IMG/VR virus record: IMGVR_UViG_3300018049_000085
Coordinates: 1-32,360 of that record
Origin: a virus
Strand: one strand, 5' to 3'
DNA: 32,360 bases
Every line of letters begins with the position of its first letter. Position 1 is the first letter of the stretch. Below, piece by piece: positions 22,759 to 32,360 of this stretch. The notes beneath the pieces were generated by a model. It did no database searches and was not told the DNA's origin. It saw only the letters and a list, made by a program, of their open reading frames with translations. Made by a program: the position numbers and the translations under genes.

Positions 22759-25700
22759 GTTCACCAAGAGATTTAATTGAAAGTCAATTTCCTAGTTACT
22801 TTCTCGAACAATATCCACAATTTGTAAAGTTCATTGAAGAATATTATGATTTTCTTGAATCTTCAATTGTAGTTTTCAATGAACCGAAACGTTGTAAGCC
22901 GGGTGATGTTCTATATGGATCATTATCAAAAGCAAAAGCAATTGTAAAAATTGCTGCTGATAATAAATTTTATTTTGATTATCAAACAGAAAATAATACT
23001 TTCTATAAAAATGAAGTTGTTCTAAATGGATCAACTGGTGAAATATATGTTATAAAAAATGTCTATCAAAATATTTTTAGTTTTGCTAAAAATATGGAGA
23101 AAGAAACTGCTTATGATACAGTCCGAAGTTTATACAAAAAATATTTTAAGAGAGATATTTCTTTAGATCATAGTATCTTTCGAAGAGTAGACCCCAACAC
23201 CCTTACAAAAAGAATTCTTGATTATTATCAAAAAAGAGGTACTGAAGATTCAATGTATTGGTTCTTCAGAATTTTCTTTGATGATGATATTGAATTATAT
23301 TATCCTAAAGTTAACATACTTCGTCTTTCAGATACTAATCATATTCAAAGACGATGGATGCAAATTGTATATGATGTATCTCTTGAAAGATTTTATAAAA
23401 CACGAATTGTTGGTGTTAAAAGTAAAGCAACAGCAACTGTAAGAGCCACAGAAGTTCGCAATCGCCATTCAAACACTCGAGCATTTCTTGATTTAATTTT
23501 TATCAATGGAAATTTTGTTGAAAATGAAGAAATCATTGGATACGATATCATCACTGGACAAGAAAAGGCGAGGTCGTTTGTCCGTAAAACCGCAGGAAAA
23601 TTAAAGATACTTGATGGTGGTATTGGCCACTTTATGAAAGATGAGTTCGGTTTTGCTGATGGTGTTGGTGAAGTTGTTTGGCAAGATGAATATTCTGTTA
23701 CACAAATAAAAGTTCTCAATCCAGGATATTTACATTCACCTGGTGATGTAATTGAATTTGATAATGAATATCGTGGTGCAACTGCATTTGCAAATGCAGA
23801 GGTTCAAACTGTTCAAACAGATTATCAGTTCTCAGATTATGCATTTCATTTGAACACTGTAATGAAATATCAGCAAGTCAGTTCTTTCCTACATATGAAC
23901 TTGACTGATTTTATTGCAAACAATTCACCAACAATTTTTGAAAACGCACATTCAGCCTCACAATTACCTGATACTTGGAAAAAACTTGGTCCGATTGATA
24001 AACTTCAAATCAACAAATCAGGTCTTAACTATAAGTTTGCACCTGCTGCAAAAGTTATCAATACAAACAAAGTTGCTCACATCACCAAATATTTTGATCT
24101 AACATTTGATTTGCAGCATCCAAATACATACTTGATGGATGCAAATACATTTGTTATAATTGATGGTGAGCCTGCTTATTTTCAGGGTGTAAAATCAATC
24201 AGCAATAATATCTTCTTGTCAAATACAAATTTGTTGACAGAAGATTTCCATGTCCATCGTTTTATTGCACCTCGCTGGCTTGAAGCAAACAACCGAATAG
24301 CTACTGCAAACATTCAATTCTATACGTCAAGCAATACACTTGAACTATCTGATATTTTATTTGATACTTACAATAAAAATGAAGTAATGAATTTGCCAGT
24401 CAAGGCACTTCATTCATGGGAAGGTCTTGCTAATGTATCACAGATTGAACCTGAACTTGGTTATGGTATTTCAAGAGTTCAAGCAACACAAGCTGGACTC
24501 ATGGCAAGAATTGATGATAAAATTAGTTTCTTAGATAAGCCTGAATTGCGAGAGTATGACAATCCAAATATATTGCATGGGTTAACTGCTGAAGTTGAAC
24601 TTGAAGAAAGTATTCTTTTTGATCCAATTCCATTCTTTAAAGAGAATAATAGTAATCTTTCTTCTGAAAAACATATTCAAGATAATTATTATTATCAAAC
24701 ATATTCATATGAAATTATCACAAGCTTAAAGCCCGATGATATCGATATGAATTTGTTTGATGATTTACATCCTGCTGGTTTTATTGCATTTGTAAGAAAT
24801 CGTATTGATTGGGAAATGCAACAGCATTTAAAAGTTACTGCATTCCCAAGAGTGGAAATATATGTTGAAACTGCTAAGTGTATGATTGACACACATGAAG
24901 CAATTCAACGTATTCAAATTACACATAAAAAGATGGAAGCACAATCAACTGAAGAACGAGATTTTTATACTCGAGTTGAAGTTGATAACACTGCAGATAA
25001 TACTATCAAGGAAACTGAAGTATATCCTAGATTTGAAGAAGTTGCATTTGTTAATGCATTTGAAGCATTTAAGTTTTATGTTGAAGATGTATTGATTCGT
25101 CCAGAAAGTAGTACATTCACAGAGTTTCGTCAATGTTTGGGTGGTAACTTAACTTTTGACCATGGCAGTACACCTACTGATTTACTTGATTTAGAAATAA
25201 CTTTTGACTCAATTGAAACTGAACCGCCTTGGGGAAGATTTGACGGTACTGGTGGCTGTGAGTTAACTGGTTATGGAACTACAAAAGAATATCAAAAATT
25301 AATTCGTGAACAATTTCACTATGATGGTCATGTAGCCATTGAATCATTTGTGAAATTAATTAATATTGAAGATAAAGCAAATTGGAAAGCTGATATCATT
25401 GAAGCATTTGGTGGTAGAATTGGAGATCGACTAGATCAACCAATTAATAATCATGTTGCAACCGTTGAAGAAATTATTGAACGCACCGTTGGAAACAATC
25501 CGGGTAAAAGAATATTGATTCGTGATTCAATGGGCGAGGCATCAAAAGTATTTTTTGATTCAGAATATTCATATAACTGGCAAGAAAATAAGTACTATGA
25601 TGCATTTCCAGTAAATTTCACAGAAAATCCATATTGGCTTTGGGACCTAGATAAAAGTGCATATAATGCAGCAGCAATGAATGTTGACCCACTTGAGCCA

Positions 25701-28700
25701 GATTTCTCAGATGATGGCGGTGGACCAAAAAGATGCCGTGCAGATTGGCATGATCATAATGCAAGGAACTTTTCAAATGAGCCAGCAACTGCATACATGC
25801 CTACGATATCTGGAAATACTATTGAATATCGTGGTTCTTATCTACCGACAACTGAAGTACTTACAAAGAATCGTGGATTTATTCAAATACAATATGTGCA
25901 ACCAAGTGACATTGTTGCCACAATCAATGATAAGGGTGAAACAGTTTGGTTGAATCCAACTGAAGTTATTCGTCAGGAATATACCGGTTATATGTATCGA
26001 ATTACAGATTATAACCGCATATCATTTACTGTTACACCAAGACAAAACTTAGTATTATTTGATGAACGTGCAAAGCCAGATATTAAAGCTGAGTTGTGGA
26101 AAGCAGAACGAATACAATTACCTAGAATGGTAAATCATAGTTTTGCTATTGTAGATCATAAATCAACTTCAATGACGGATGATTCAATAACAGATTATAT
26201 TCCTGTTACAAATTGTCATAAATTTTTAATTGAATATACAGGTTATGTTTATTGTTTACAGTTTGCTGATTATAAAGAAGGCATTGGAGCAACGGATAAA
26301 TTCAGAGTTAATGAAGCAGACCTAAGCGCATTGCAAATTGCTTTAGAAATTCGTGATGAAAAAATGCTTCCTAAGGTTGATGTTCCCGCAGAGCAACCAA
26401 CGATTTGGAATTATGACCATATAAAGAGTGGTATTCGTATTGATATGAGTAGCTTTACTTATAATATCGATGCAAATAGTGCCGTACTTGGTATATCAAA
26501 TACACGGTTTGAGGAAGCAAAACTAAATCATGCCAAAATGTTGAATATTGATGGTCCATTATTTGACCGCAATATGGGTTGGTATGATAAATTAACTTTT
26601 GACAATACTAATCTAGCAGAGTTTTCCGACAGTGGTGAAAGATTTAAAGTATTTGCAACAAGAATGTATTCCGCTTCAGCAGTTGCGTTAACACCAAAAC
26701 CTGTAGTGATTGAAACACCGCTAATATATCAGAAAGAAACTTTAGCAAATTATTCTGGTCAAATTGGTGGATTCCTACCAGATAGTCCTTATTTTGAAAA
26801 GGCAAATACAGCAAATGGTGAAATACAAGAAAAGTCCGGTGCAGACCTAACGCAAATTACTTATCTTGATTTTGGTGATCAAAGTGCAACCATGCAGCCA
26901 ATGTCAACTCTATCTCAAGAAAATGATATTGGTTTGTATCCTAAGTTTTATAATCAAAAAATTGGTTGGGATAATAGACCACTAGATCCACCATGGATGC
27001 CGTATGGTTTGTTTGATGCTGCCAATACAACTACGATTAATGTACGGACTCATCGATTTGATGCCGATGCAAATACAGGCGCATTAACATTTGGACATAC
27101 TATTGGAGATGCAAACTATACAGAACAGCCACATGAATTAGTAAGATTTAATAATTTATTTGATTCAATTAAATTTGATTTTACATTTGATAAAACACAT
27201 GCAAGATATAAAACGAATGAGCAAAAGGTATTTGCAGTACAAACACTATCAAGTGAAGCAGAAGGTAAAGCAAGAGCAAAGTATGGAGGCTCTGAACAAA
27301 TACGCATTCGTGAAAACTTTGGTACTGCTATTGTCGCAACGATTAAAAACTACAGAATAGACCCAAAAAAAAAATTCTTTGATAGCTTAATTTATACATT
27401 TGACCGTGATTATAATAAGGCACAATATAGTGAAGAAGGTTGGGATAGTGGTCATACACCAAGAAAACTTGATTTAGATTGTTTCCATTTATTCTTCGAT
27501 GCAGATGGTATTGATTTTGGTAGATTGGACATTCAGTATTATACCCGTGACTTTGCACCAAAGACCTTAGATAATACAGGTTTAAACTTCACACAAACTG
27601 ATACGAATTGGGATCGATACGGTTGGTTATATAAAGATTGCAGTTCACGATACACACCATTCCCCTATGACGAAACTGACACAAGCATTCGACTTGACCT
27701 TGAATTAGTTTACGAGATTGATGGTTATGGTCCGCATAATTATGCTGCATCTTTTGATGATGGCGACAATCGATATGGATTCAGTAGAACTAAGTTTCCG
27801 AAATTTGATAATAGCCGTGGTGCGATCAAACCATACATTGATCCAGAATATGTTATCACAATTGATGGCGGCCACACACCATTTGAGCCAACTGCTGGTG
27901 ATTGTGTAATTGAAATTGATGCTGCACCATTTAGAGATGTTGAAGCAAAACTTGTCCTTGAACAACCACTAAAATGGATTTCCGGACCTTTCTTTGACCG
28001 GGCTAAGAAAGATGTATCTTTCGATCAAATTTTTGAACCAAAGTTTGATGATATACATTCAGGTCATATACCTCCTTTAATTGCTGAATCTGAACAAGTA
28101 TTAATAAATTATAATGATGTATATGTCTGTGACTATGGATGGATTTATCATCATACATTAGTTGATCGTTATTTGAAAATGAAGATACATCCATTCTTGA
28201 GTAGAAGAGGTGGATGTCCACCAGATACAACTGAAGGAACAGTTGCTGTAGGTGATTACTACTTCTACAATTTTGACCATGCAGACATGAGTATTGAACT
28301 TGAAGATGTAGAAACAATTGTTTATCATGCACCATCAGAAGTCCAAGAAGTAATTGAAACAATTGAAATGCCAGAAATTGAAGTTGTAACTGAAATTCAA
28401 TCCTGCAAGCCAATTCGATATACAGATACCATTGCATATTTTGAAAGATACTTCATTGAAGCCTACATGGGTGATGATTGTCCTGGACCAGATCGTTTAC
28501 AACGAAATGAGTTGTTCTTATGGCCATCGATCATTAATGATGTGAAATTAAACATGAGAGCATATGCATGGCAAGCAATCTATTCAGATGAAATAAATTC
28601 AAATACAGCAGAAGTGGTTGTAATTACAGATGGATTTGGAAGTACAAAACTTGATTCATATTGGGGTGAACATTATATACATGTTGACCAACCAATACTT

Positions 28701-31700
28701 TCCAGAAATTGTGCAATTGCAAATGAAGATAAAATCAAAACATTCTATTGGACAAAAATTACAGATTGCCATTTGAGAGAACCGATTCGAGATTATACTC
28801 GAGACTTAGTATATACGGGCAAGGTAAGTCAACAAACAATTCAAATACAAGAGCGGTCACCGAATACATGGATTGTTGATGCAGAAACATGGCCAACATA
28901 TACAGACGAACAATTAATTAATGGTGAATTTGGTCTTCTTGAAAAGTTGACTGAGGTTGAGATGGGAATTCGGTTAGATGATCGTTGGAAATATCTTGCT
29001 CTTGATGGTATTATTAATTCAAAACTATATGAACCAATTGGACGTGACATTCAAAAGAATGAAATTATTCAAAGTAACTTGCAGCACATACCAACTGTTC
29101 TTGTAAAAGGTTTGACAAAGATACGAAAAACTGATGAAGTAATAACAAACTCAACTGCAAACATTGTTTCTTCTTTAATTCGACATGCTGATCAAGATGT
29201 AGAAGCAATGTTTACAACTAAAGAAGAAAATGAAGACGAAATTATAATCAATATGAAAGACCGTGGTAAGATTATTGATTTGAATGATATTATTGCGGCT
29301 AAATTCTGGAAGTATATTCAGCCAAATATGGACAATTATGAAATTACAGATAGTCCTTGGGAATTTATTCCAACTGTAAAAGCTACTGCTTTCAATGAAA
29401 TTGAACAGTATCGTTCAAACAGTCTGATGGCTGTTGCAAATCCAGATACAGTTCAAAGTACAAGAATTAAAAAGAAAAAGGACAAGGCAAATACTGCAAA
29501 TTCAATTAGTCCTACAATGCCACCAGCTAAGGAATCACCAAGAATTGATAGCCGTGATGACTTCCATCGAATGATTGATGCACAGTTTCGGCTTGATGAT
29601 AATCCAGAATTAGAATATGTGATGAATCTGAGAGACCGCTGGATGTTATTGGATTTAGATGATATCATTGCACCAAGATTCTTTGAGTTGCTACCTGCAC
29701 GACCACAAATTTATACTATTTCTGATTATGTTGATGAGTATATTCCGACTGTAAGAGCAGTTGCATTTAATGAAATTGAACAATATCGCAATAATGTTAT
29801 GACTGCAACATATGAATCAATGACAACAGTTCCATTTACTCAATCAGTTGAAACTATGCAAACAACTGATGAAGAAAATGAAATTGAATATGTCATTGAT
29901 ATTCTAGACAGAAATAAAGCCATTGATCCAAATAAGATTATTGCTGCAAAATATTATGATTATATTGCACCAAATATGATGAGATATCCAATTTTGGATT
30001 ATGTGCTTGATCGAATTCCTGTGGTGACTGTTGATAGTAGACCATCAATCCGTGTAAAGAATGAACATAAGTATAACTTGCAGGCAAATCTATTCTTTGC
30101 AACAACATTTACTGGTGAGGACCTGCATCAAGAGATTGATGTATCCCATGATACACATGAAAACAATGAAGTCGAATATGTAATTAACATGTTTGACCGA
30201 TGGCGCACAATACCTCTTAATGAAAAACCTGTTGAGGGCCGTTGGGAAAATTGGATTATAACTAAGAAATCTTTGATTTATCCTATTGTTGATGATAAAA
30301 ATGGTTATATGCCAACCGTAAGAGTTGATCCATTACCATCAATTATACCAACAAGAGAAGAAAAGCACGACCTTCAAAGCAATACATTCCCATATACTGT
30401 AATGACAGGAGATTTCTTATCTTCTGTAGTTGAAATGAAACAAATAGTTGATGAACATACTGAACTTGAACATGTAGTAACATTGTGGGCAGATTATACA
30501 ATTAATCTAGCAGATAGTATTGGTCCTTGGTATGATGAAGTAATAACTGAAGCACTTCTTGAAACGAAACTAAGAGACAAATATTATACAGCACATACTC
30601 CGAAGTTCAAAACACTTCCTGAAATTGAAGTTGTCCATGAACATACTGCAAATGTAGAATACTTTACAACATCAGTAATGTATGATGAAGCAACATTTAA
30701 TGATGTAAGTGGTGAAGTTGAACTTGAAGGTGAACATGAAAGACTTATTCATATACCTGATCGGCATCGATTAGTTAACTTGAATGATCGTATGCCACAT
30801 TATCTTGCAGATGAATATATTCATGACAGTGTATGGTTTGATTTAGGAAAACGAATTACATGGGATGATGGCTATGCAATGCCAAGAATGACAATTGATA
30901 GTAGACCTTCAATTGAATCACTACGAACATATCATCATGATATTCGATCAAATACATGGCTGTTTGAAACAACATCACACGATTCATATATTGATCAATC
31001 ATTTGAAACTACACCAATTAATGATCTTGAGTTTGAGAATAAGATTGTACAACGAGCGCCATATTTTGATTTGACAAAACCAATACCAATCAATCAATGG
31101 TTTGGTATGGGATTTGCTCAAGAAATTACTGATGAATGGACCAAATTAAAGTTGACTGATTGGGTTGGAGATAAAGCAATCTTTGGTGCAGTTGACCCAG
31201 AAGTTTATATTATAAATGCAAATACAGTAAGCATGGAACCTGAATATGATTTTGTTTACACCGCACTTGAAGAACAGTCACTATATGTGAATTTGGGCCC
31301 AACAACTGAATATCAAGAATTGAATAATGATGTATTCATGTATAATGATAGTAAAACTTTTGGTATGGAAAGACAAACGAAATCATGGTTTAAAGATTGG
31401 ATACTTGCTGATTATCTGAATCATCGTCTACGTCCAAATGCAACAATACCAACCGTTGCTCCAGGACCTCTATCAAATTACGAAGCAGAACAAAGACTGG
31501 TTAACCGACCAGTGCATTCGGCATATGGGCCTCAACAATGGAAACAAGATCGTTGGACATTTAAAGTTTCTACAGATCCTCAAACAGTTACATGCTATAC
31601 TGAGTTTACTCTTGATACATTTGTTGAAGGCCATATGATTTATACTGGTACTGAAATTCGTGCTGAAACTCAAATAAATGCAGAGATGTTACCAAATGAA

Positions 31701-32360
31701 TACGATGAAGACGGTAATATAATTTCAAGAATTCAACTTGATGAGCAAAGATTGATCATGTTCTATCCTGTTGGTATTGAAAAATATGGTAAGAATAAAG
31801 ATAAGTTAACTTGGAAGATGTCTGCTAAAGATTGGGTATCTGAATACATGACGAAACCAATTGAAGAGTTTATTCATATTCCAGTTGATGTATTTGACAT
31901 GGCAGATATTCGAACTGAAAGTGAAATTTATTCTCAAATGCCAAATGCAAATAATGTTTCTGGTAATACATGTTTTACAAAAGTTGATGAACAAAGACTG
32001 ACGATGGAATATCTTGTTGATGGTTCACCATTTGCAAATTCAATAACATTCCATGATTCATATGGTTCACAAAGACTTGGTGTTTACTATCCAAAAGATG
32101 CTTGTTTGCCTTTAGGATCTCGCTCCGAAGCTTTCAATCAATATATAAAGGCATCAAATGTCAAGCTTCAGGGAGTTGATGCATTATTGCCATTGATTGA
32201 TGATGCAACAGTGAAAGCATTTTCTCAAGATCCGGGTAATACTCATGGTAGTAATACTTCAACAACTGTTTACCATAAAAACTTATTTTTTGATAAATCT
32301 GGTCCAGCATATTTGCTTGATAAAAATCGAAACTTTTTCACTGAGTTAAATGATTTAACA
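22755..32360 (+). CDS. giant structural protein, at least 3202 residues, in the gp7 slot (3' end outside window)
   Basis: The frame opens at the ATGA overlap with gp6. I followed it codon by codon through the first 900 bases and more quickly after that, and saw no stop to the last base. Residues 1-36 (MSSPRDLIESQFPSYFLEQY, then PQFVKFIEEYYDFLES) and about 154-185 (RGTEDSMYWFFRIFFDDD, then IELYYP) are blocks I recognise from very large virion proteins of T4-like marine phages. Residues 283-335 hold Gly-rich elements (KILDGGIGHF, NPGYLHSPGDVIEF). Later come Gly/Pro/Asp-rich blocks (DGYGPHNYAASFDDG, TIDGGHTPFEPTAGD, GGCPPDTTEGTVAVGD). From about residue 2068 there is a tandem repeat of 92-98 residues, described separately. 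T4 gene 7 (1032 residues) lies directly after gene 6, so position suggests an outer wedge or fibre-anchoring component, but I see no convincing gp7 similarity. No frameshift is apparent. Confidence 0.88.
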   Translation, partial: MSSPRDLIESQFPSYFLEQYPQFVKFIEEYYDFLESSIVVFNEPKRCKPGDVLYGSLSKAKAIVKIAADNKFYFDYQTENNTFYKNEVVLNGSTGEIYVIKNVYQNIFSFAKNMEKETAYDTVRSLYKKYFKRDISLDHSIFRRVDPNTLTKRILDYYQKRGTEDSMYWFFRIFFDDDIELYYPKVNILRLSDTNHIQRRWMQIVYDVSLERFYKTRIVGVKSKATATVRATEVRNRHSNTRAFLDLIFINGNFVENEEIIGYDIITGQEKARSFVRKTAGKLKILDGGIGHFMKDEFGFADGVGEVVWQDEYSVTQIKVLNPGYLHSPGDVIEFDNEYRGATAFANAEVQTVQTDYQFSDYAFHLNTVMKYQQVSSFLHMNLTDFIANNSPTIFENAHSASQLPDTWKKLGPIDKLQINKSGLNYKFAPAAKVINTNKVAHITKYFDLTFDLQHPNTYLMDANTFVIIDGEPAYFQGVKSISNNIFLSNTNLLTEDFHVHRFIAPRWLEANNRIATANIQFYTSSNTLELSDILFDTYNKNEVMNLPVKALHSWEGLANVSQIEPELGYGISRVQATQAGLMARIDDKISFLDKPELREYDNPNILHGLTAEVELEESILFDPIPFFKENNSNLSSEKHIQDNYYYQTYSYEIITSLKPDDIDMNLFDDLHPAGFIAFVRNRIDWEMQQHLKVTAFPRVEIYVETAKCMIDTHEAIQRIQITHKKMEAQSTEERDFYTRVEVDNTADNTIKETEVYPRFEEVAFVNAFEAFKFYVEDVLIRPESSTFTEFRQCLGGNLTFDHGSTPTDLLDLEITFDSIETEPPWGRFDGTGGCELTGYGTTKEYQKLIREQFHYDGHVAIESFVKLINIEDKANWKADIIEAFGGRIGDRLDQPINNHVATVEEIIERTVGNNPGKRILIRDSMGEASKVFFDSEYSYNWQENKYYDAFPVNFTENPYWLWDLDKSAYNAAAMNVDPLEPDFSDDGGGPKRCRADWHDHNARNFSNEPATAYMPTISGNTIEYRGSYLPTTEVLTKNRGFIQIQYVQPSDIVATINDKGETVWLNPTEVIRQEYTGYMYRITDYNRISFTVTPRQNLVLFDERAKPDIKAELWKAERIQLPRMVNHSFAIVDHKSTSMTDDSITDYIPVTNCHKFLIEYTGYVYCLQFADYKEGIGATDKFRVNEADLSALQIALEIRDEKMLPKVDVPAEQPTIWNYDHIKSGIRIDMSSFTYNIDANSAVLGISNTRFEEAKLNHAKMLNIDGPLFDRNMGWYDKLTFDNTNLAEFSDSGERFKVFATRMYSASAVALTPKPVVIETPLIYQKETLANYSGQIGGFLPDSPYFEKANTANGEIQEKSGADLTQITYLDFGDQSATMQPMSTLSQENDIGLYPKFYNQKIGWDNRPLDPPWMPYGLFDAANTTTINVRTHRFDADANTGALTFGHTIGDANYTEQPHELVRFNNLFDSIKFDFTFDKTHARYKTNEQKVFAVQTLSSEAEGKARAKYGGSEQIRIRENFGTAIVATIKNYRIDPKKKFFDSLIYTFDRDYNKAQYSEEGWDSGHTPRKLDLDCFHLFFDADGIDFGRLDIQYYTRDFAPKTLDNTGLNFTQTDTNWDRYGWLYKDCSSRYTPFPYDETDTSIRLDLELVYEIDGYGPHNYAASFDDGDNRYGFSRTKFPKFDNSRGAIKPYIDPEYVITIDGGHTPFEPTAGDCVIEIDAAPFRDVEAKLVLEQPLKWISGPFFDRAKKDVSFDQIFEPKFDDIHSGHIPPLIAESEQVLINYNDVYVCDYGWIYHHTLVDRYLKMKIHPFLSRRGGCPPDTTEGTVAVGDYYFYNFDHADMSIELEDVETIVYHAPSEVQEVIETIEMPEIEVVTEIQSCKPIRYTDTIAYFERYFIEAYMGDDCPGPDRLQRNELFLWPSIINDVKLNMRAYAWQAIYSDEINSNTAEVVVITDGFGSTKLDSYWGEHYIHVDQPILSRNCAIANEDKIKTFYWTKITDCHLREPIRDYTRDLVYTGKVSQQTIQIQERSPNTWIVDAETWPTYTDEQLINGEFGLLEKLTEVEMGIRLDDRWKYLALDGIINSKLYEPIGRDIQKNEIIQSNLQHIPTVLVKGLTKIRKTDEVITNSTANIVSSLIRHADQDVEAMFTTKEENEDEIIINMKDRGKIIDLNDIIAAKFWKYIQPNMDNYEITDSPWEFIPTVKATAFNEIEQYRSNSLMAVANPDTVQSTRIKKKKDKANTANSISPTMPPAKESPRIDSRDDFHRMIDAQFRLDDNPELEYVMNLRDRWMLLDLDDIIAPRFFELLPARPQIYTISDYVDEYIPTVRAVAFNEIEQYRNNVMTATYESMTTVPFTQSVETMQTTDEENEIEYVIDILDRNKAIDPNKIIAAKYYDYIAPNMMRYPILDYVLDRIPVVTVDSRPSIRVKNEHKYNLQANLFFATTFTGEDLHQEIDVSHDTHENNEVEYVINMFDRWRTIPLNEKPVEGRWENWIITKKSLIYPIVDDKNGYMPTVRVDPLPSIIPTREEKHDLQSNTFPYTVMTGDFLSSVVEMKQIVDEHTELEHVVTLWADYTINLADSIGPWYDEVITEALLETKLRDKYYTAHTPKFKTLPEIEVVHEHTANVEYFTTSVMYDEATFNDVSGEVELEGEHERLIHIPDRHRLVNLNDRMPHYLADEYIHDSVWFDLGKRITWDDGYAMPRMTIDSRPSIESLRTYHHDIRSNTWLFETTSHDSYIDQSFETTPINDLEFENKIVQRAPYFDLTKPIPINQWFGMGFAQEITDEWTKLKLTDWVGDKAIFGAVDPEVYIINANTVSMEPEYDFVYTALEEQSLYVNLGPTTEYQELNNDVFMYNDSKTFGMERQTKSWFKDWILADYLNHRLRPNATIPTVAPGPLSNYEAEQRLVNRPVHSAYGPQQWKQDRWTFKVSTDPQTVTCYTEFTLDTFVEGHMIYTGTEIRAETQINAEMLPNEYDEDGNIISRIQLDEQRLIMFYPVGIEKYGKNKDKLTWKMSAKDWVSEYMTKPIEEFIHIPVDVFDMADIRTESEIYSQMPNANNVSGNTCFTKVDEQRLTMEYLVDGSPFANSITFHDSYGSQRLGVYYPKDACLPLGSRSEAFNQYIKASNVKLQGVDALLPLIDDATVKAFSQDPGNTHGSNTSTTVYHKNLFFDKSGPAYLLDKNRNFFTELNDLT
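27365..27374 (+). repeat. A10 homopolymer inside the giant gene
   Basis: Ten consecutive A residues lie in frame as CCA AAA AAA AAA TTC, encoding Pro-Lys-Lys-Lys-Phe near residue 1538. The reading frame is the same before and after, so the sequence as given needs no correction. Such tracts are prone to polymerase slippage and to sequencing error, so the length should be confirmed. Confidence 0.8.
28956..31310 (+). repeat. degenerate tandem protein repeat, about 92-98 residues per unit, seven to eight units
   Basis: Units begin near 28956, 29229, 29601, 29877, 30162, 30456, 30732 and 31023, spaced 91, 124, 92, 95, 98, 92 and 97 codons. Each opens with a strand such as ENEDEIIINMKDRGKIIDL, PELEYVMNLRDRWMLLDLDD, ENEIEYVIDILDRNKAIDPN or NNEVEYVINMFDRWRTIPL. 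Most then carry a IPTVKATAFNEIEQYRSN-type block (also IPTVRAVAFNEIEQYRNN, MPTVRVDPLPSI, MPRMTIDSRPSI). The long second unit contains a Lys-rich insert (RIKKKKDKANTANS). Copies differ strongly at DNA level, so the duplications are old. Repeats of this kind usually build elongated, modular structures. Confidence 0.75.

Noticed and set aside
28956-31310. CRISPR or DNA-level repeat array as explanation for the periodic signal
   Set aside because: The periodicity is only visible in the translated protein. The DNA copies are too diverged and the spacing is a multiple of three, so it is a protein repeat.
23218-31638. Short plus-strand frames of 60-90 codons inside the giant gene
   Set aside because: All are in other phases than the continuous frame from 22755 and lack family resemblance. 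The long frame has recognisable domains and repeats at both ends in one phase.

Overview
This window is part of a tailed-phage genome, a contractile-tailed myovirus with a T4-type baseplate. It is AT-rich, roughly two thirds A+T by eye. Genes are packed tightly, with ATGA overlaps or gaps of a few bases. The core baseplate set is recognisable: a head-completion nuclease, a pair of tube-initiator (gp48/gp54-type) proteins, gp53, a gp27-type hub, a gp5 spike, gp25 and gp6. The very large structural proteins and the family resemblances suggest a large, perhaps marine or jumbo, T4-like phage. I cannot name the host from sequence alone. A near-perfect sigma70-type promoter fits a bacterial host with a standard housekeeping sigma factor.

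Layout. Positions 1-2513 hold three leftward genes: the 5' end of an unknown gene, a conserved phage protein with a Cys/Trp-rich C-terminal module, and an SF2 DExH-type helicase. A consensus promoter at 2561-2589 drives them. Position 2614-3054 is a leftward gp4-type nuclease. From 3063 to the window end everything is rightward and nearly gapless. Positions 3063-9080 encode the central baseplate: two tube-initiator paralogues, gp53, the hub and the spike. Positions 9084-20525 carry six proteins with no T4 counterpart that I can recognise: a 161-aa hydrophobic protein in the gp5.4 slot, three large Gly/Pro/Trp-rich or hydrophobic proteins, a 56-aa coiled coil, and a 1214-aa protein with hydrophobic helices and a beta-rich C-terminus. 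Positions 20533-22758 encode the wedge proteins gp25 and gp6. From 22755 a single reading frame stays open to the last base (at least 3202 codons). It encodes a giant structural protein in the slot of T4 gene 7.

How they work together. gp27-type hub and gp5 spike would form the central needle. The gp48/54 pair caps the hub and starts tail-tube polymerisation. gp25, gp53 and gp6 form the wedge/inner-baseplate clamp. The giant protein and the 9.6-20.5 kb block probably build the outer baseplate, spike decorations or fibres. The spike lacks the lysozyme domain of T4 gp5, so the wall-degrading activity must lie elsewhere.

The least explained parts are the 9.6-20.5 kb cluster and the giant 3' gene, which contains a degenerate tandem repeat of about 92-98 residues. 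I saw no tRNA, CRISPR array, insertion sequence or terminator. No gene-free stretch exceeds 300 bases; the longest is the roughly 100-base promoter region at 2514-2613.
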